From Ilumatobacteraceae bacterium (lineage in GTDB: Bacteria; Actinomycetota; Acidimicrobiia; Acidimicrobiales; Ilumatobacteraceae): DNA of 7,060 bases. A program made the position numbers and the translations under genes. Within the stretch, counting starts at the first letter, position 1, and each line of letters begins with the position of its first letter. The notes under the pieces were generated by a model, which had not been told where the DNA came from, did not search any database, and saw only the letters and a program-made list of their open reading frames with translations. Shown here piece after piece: positions 6,011-7,060 of this stretch. Location: contig SKSP01000264.1 of the NCBI GenBank assembly GCA_007122945.1, positions 1 through 7,060 on the forward strand, given 5' to 3'.

Positions 6011-6164
6011 GGTGGTCGGGCCTCGGGGCGTCAGAGTGTGATCGGTCTGCGGGATCGCGGAAGAACCTGCGACGGCGCACGACGATGCTACCGGCGGCTG
6101 TCGTCGTCCCCCACCCTCACGGATGCGCACGGCGACCACGTGGACGGCGTGGCCCGGCGGGTCG
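6011..6164 (-). promoter_or_regulatory. prs-rplY spacer with a weak candidate promoter for the rplY-pth-mfd genes
   Basis: The 154-nt spacer separates the prs stop from the L25 start. On the minus strand TAGCAT (6090..6085) fits a TANNNT -10 element, which would give a leader of about 70 nt for rplY. No convincing -35 is seen. A 7-bp stem with one G-T pair (arms 6134-6140 and 6148-6154) follows the prs stop but has no T-run, so I do not call it a terminator. Read-through from prs into rplY is plausible. No riboswitch or small gene is recognised here. Confidence 0.3.
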
Positions 6165-7060
6165 TCAGGCGAGGTTCTCGCCGTCGAAGATCTCGCTGAC
6201 GCTCGTGTCGTCGAAGACGGCCGACAGCGCTTCGGCGATGATCTCGGCGACCGACAGCACCTCGATGTTCGGGAGCTGCTTCTCGGCCGGGAGCGGGAGC
6301 GTGTTGGTGAGCACGACCTTGGCGATCGGGGCGTTCTTCAGTCGGTCGATCGCCGGGCCGGACAGCACACCGTGGGTCGCCATCGCCCACACCTCGCTGG
6401 CGCCGCGCTCGAGGAGGATCTCGGCGGCCGAGATGATCGTGCCGGCGGTGTCGATCATGTCGTCGGTCAGGATGCACAGGCGTCCGGCGACGTCGCCGAT
6501 CACCTCCATCGCCTCGGCCGTGTTGGCCATGCCCTTGGGCCGCCGCTTGTAGACGAACGCCAGGCTGGCGTCGCAGTCGCCGAGGTGCTGGGCCATCCGC
6601 TGGGCGACCTTGATGCGGCCGGCGTCGGGGGAGACGATGACCGGCTCGTGCGGTGCATGCTCGCGGATGAACTTCTCGTGCACCGGGGTGGCGGTGAGGT
6701 GGTCGACCGGGCCGTCGAAGAAGCCCTGGATCTGCCCGGAGTGGAGGTCGATCGAGATCATCCGCTTGGCGCCGGCGACCTTGAACATGTCGGCGACCAG
6801 CCGGGCGGTGATCGGCTCGCGGCCCTCGGCCTTGCGGTCCTGGCGGGCGTAGCCGTAGAACGGGCACACGGCCGTGATCCGCTTCGCCGAGGCGCGGTGC
6901 GCGGCGTCGCACATCACGAGCTGCTCCATGATCGAGTCGTTGACCGAACGGCCGTCGACGCCGTAGTGGCTCTGCATCACGAACACGTCGCTGCCACGGA
7001 CGCTCTCGGCGAAGCGCGGCTTCACCTCGCCGTTGGCGAACTCGACGATGTTCGGGTTCC
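6165..7060 (-). CDS. prs: Ribose-phosphate pyrophosphokinase (PRPP synthetase), 5' end outside the window
   Basis: Prs transfers pyrophosphate from ATP to ribose 5-phosphate, making PRPP for purine, pyrimidine, His, Trp and NAD synthesis. About 298 codons are present. The sequence enters as NPNIVEFANGEVKPRF, a family segment that normally lies a few dozen residues inside the protein, so the true start is upstream of 7060. The GTG at 7025 is internal and not a start. Motifs follow in order: SVRGSDVFVMQSH, the catalytic loop region PFYGYARQDRK, metal-binding DLHSGQIQGFF, VSPDAGRIKVA, the YKRRPKG loop and the PRPP/ribose-phosphate loop LTDDMIDTAGT (codons ~6470-6438). The C-terminus IFDGENLA is ordinary. 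All key residues visible are intact. Its place before rplY and pth matches the common actinobacterial glmU-prs-rplY-pth order (glmU not seen here). Confidence 0.97.
   Translation of the reverse strand, partial: NPNIVEFANGEVKPRFAESVRGSDVFVMQSHYGVDGRSVNDSIMEQLVMCDAAHRASAKRITAVCPFYGYARQDRKAEGREPITARLVADMFKVAGAKRMISIDLHSGQIQGFFDGPVDHLTATPVHEKFIREHAPHEPVIVSPDAGRIKVAQRMAQHLGDCDASLAFVYKRRPKGMANTAEAMEVIGDVAGRLCILTDDMIDTAGTIISAAEILLERGASEVWAMATHGVLSGPAIDRLKNAPIAKVVLTNTLPLPAEKQLPNIEVLSVAEIIAEALSAVFDDTSVSEIFDGENLA

Noticed and set aside
6011..6139. Upstream extension of L25 to a start at 6139
   Set aside because: The extra 43 residues look like translated spacer (Gly/Arg/Pro-rich, no L25 similarity). 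The conserved L25 N-terminus begins at the ATG at 6010.
6134..6154. Stem-loop after prs as an intrinsic terminator
   Set aside because: The stem is only 7 bp with one G-T pair and there is no T-run after it. In such GC-rich DNA this is expected by chance.
7023..7025. GTG at 7025 as the prs start
   Set aside because: Upstream codons to the window edge still read as conserved PRPP synthetase (NPNIVEFANGE), so the start is outside the window.

Overview
The window is very GC-rich, and almost every codon ends in G or C. It carries the gene order prs - rplY/ctc - pth - mfd, all on the minus strand, a core order familiar from Actinomycetota. The acidic L25 tail, the mfd and prs wording and a mycobacterial-type dodecin fit an actinobacterium. 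An Acidimicrobiia-like organism (Ilumatobacter and relatives) is my best guess, by inference only.

Layout. Positions 1-694 (minus) hold the N-terminal half of a major-facilitator-type membrane protein. It runs off the left edge, has no normal start codon in frame, and carries a repetitive acidic loop. Positions 702-853 are a divergent intergenic region dense in small palindromes, including a perfect 18-bp one just before the next ribosome binding site. Positions 854-1060 (plus) encode a 68-residue dodecin that lacks the usual flavin-binding residues and resembles the mycobacterial calcium dodecin. A 35-nt convergent gap made of a tandem duplication separates it from mfd. Positions 1096-4725 (minus) are mfd, 4722-5330 (minus) pth, and 5327-6010 (minus) the L25/Ctc ribosomal protein. 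A 154-nt spacer with a weak promoter candidate follows, then 6165-7060 (minus), PRPP synthetase without its first few dozen residues.

How the genes work together. prs makes PRPP for nucleotide synthesis. L25 binds 5S rRNA. Pth recycles peptidyl-tRNA from abandoned translation. Mfd clears stalled RNA polymerase and recruits excision repair. rplY-pth and pth-mfd each overlap by 4 nt (GTGA and ATGA), so these three are almost certainly co-transcribed and translationally coupled. The dodecin and the transporter are separate, divergently oriented units.

The most unusual element is at the very start of mfd: three in-frame copies of a ~51-54 bp unit, each with 9-bp inverted arms. They add about 65 low-complexity residues before the first conserved Mfd segment and look like a palindromic repeat element that entered or expanded within a coding region. 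I found no CRISPR array, tRNA, rRNA, transposase or defence genes, and no convincing new multi-gene system.
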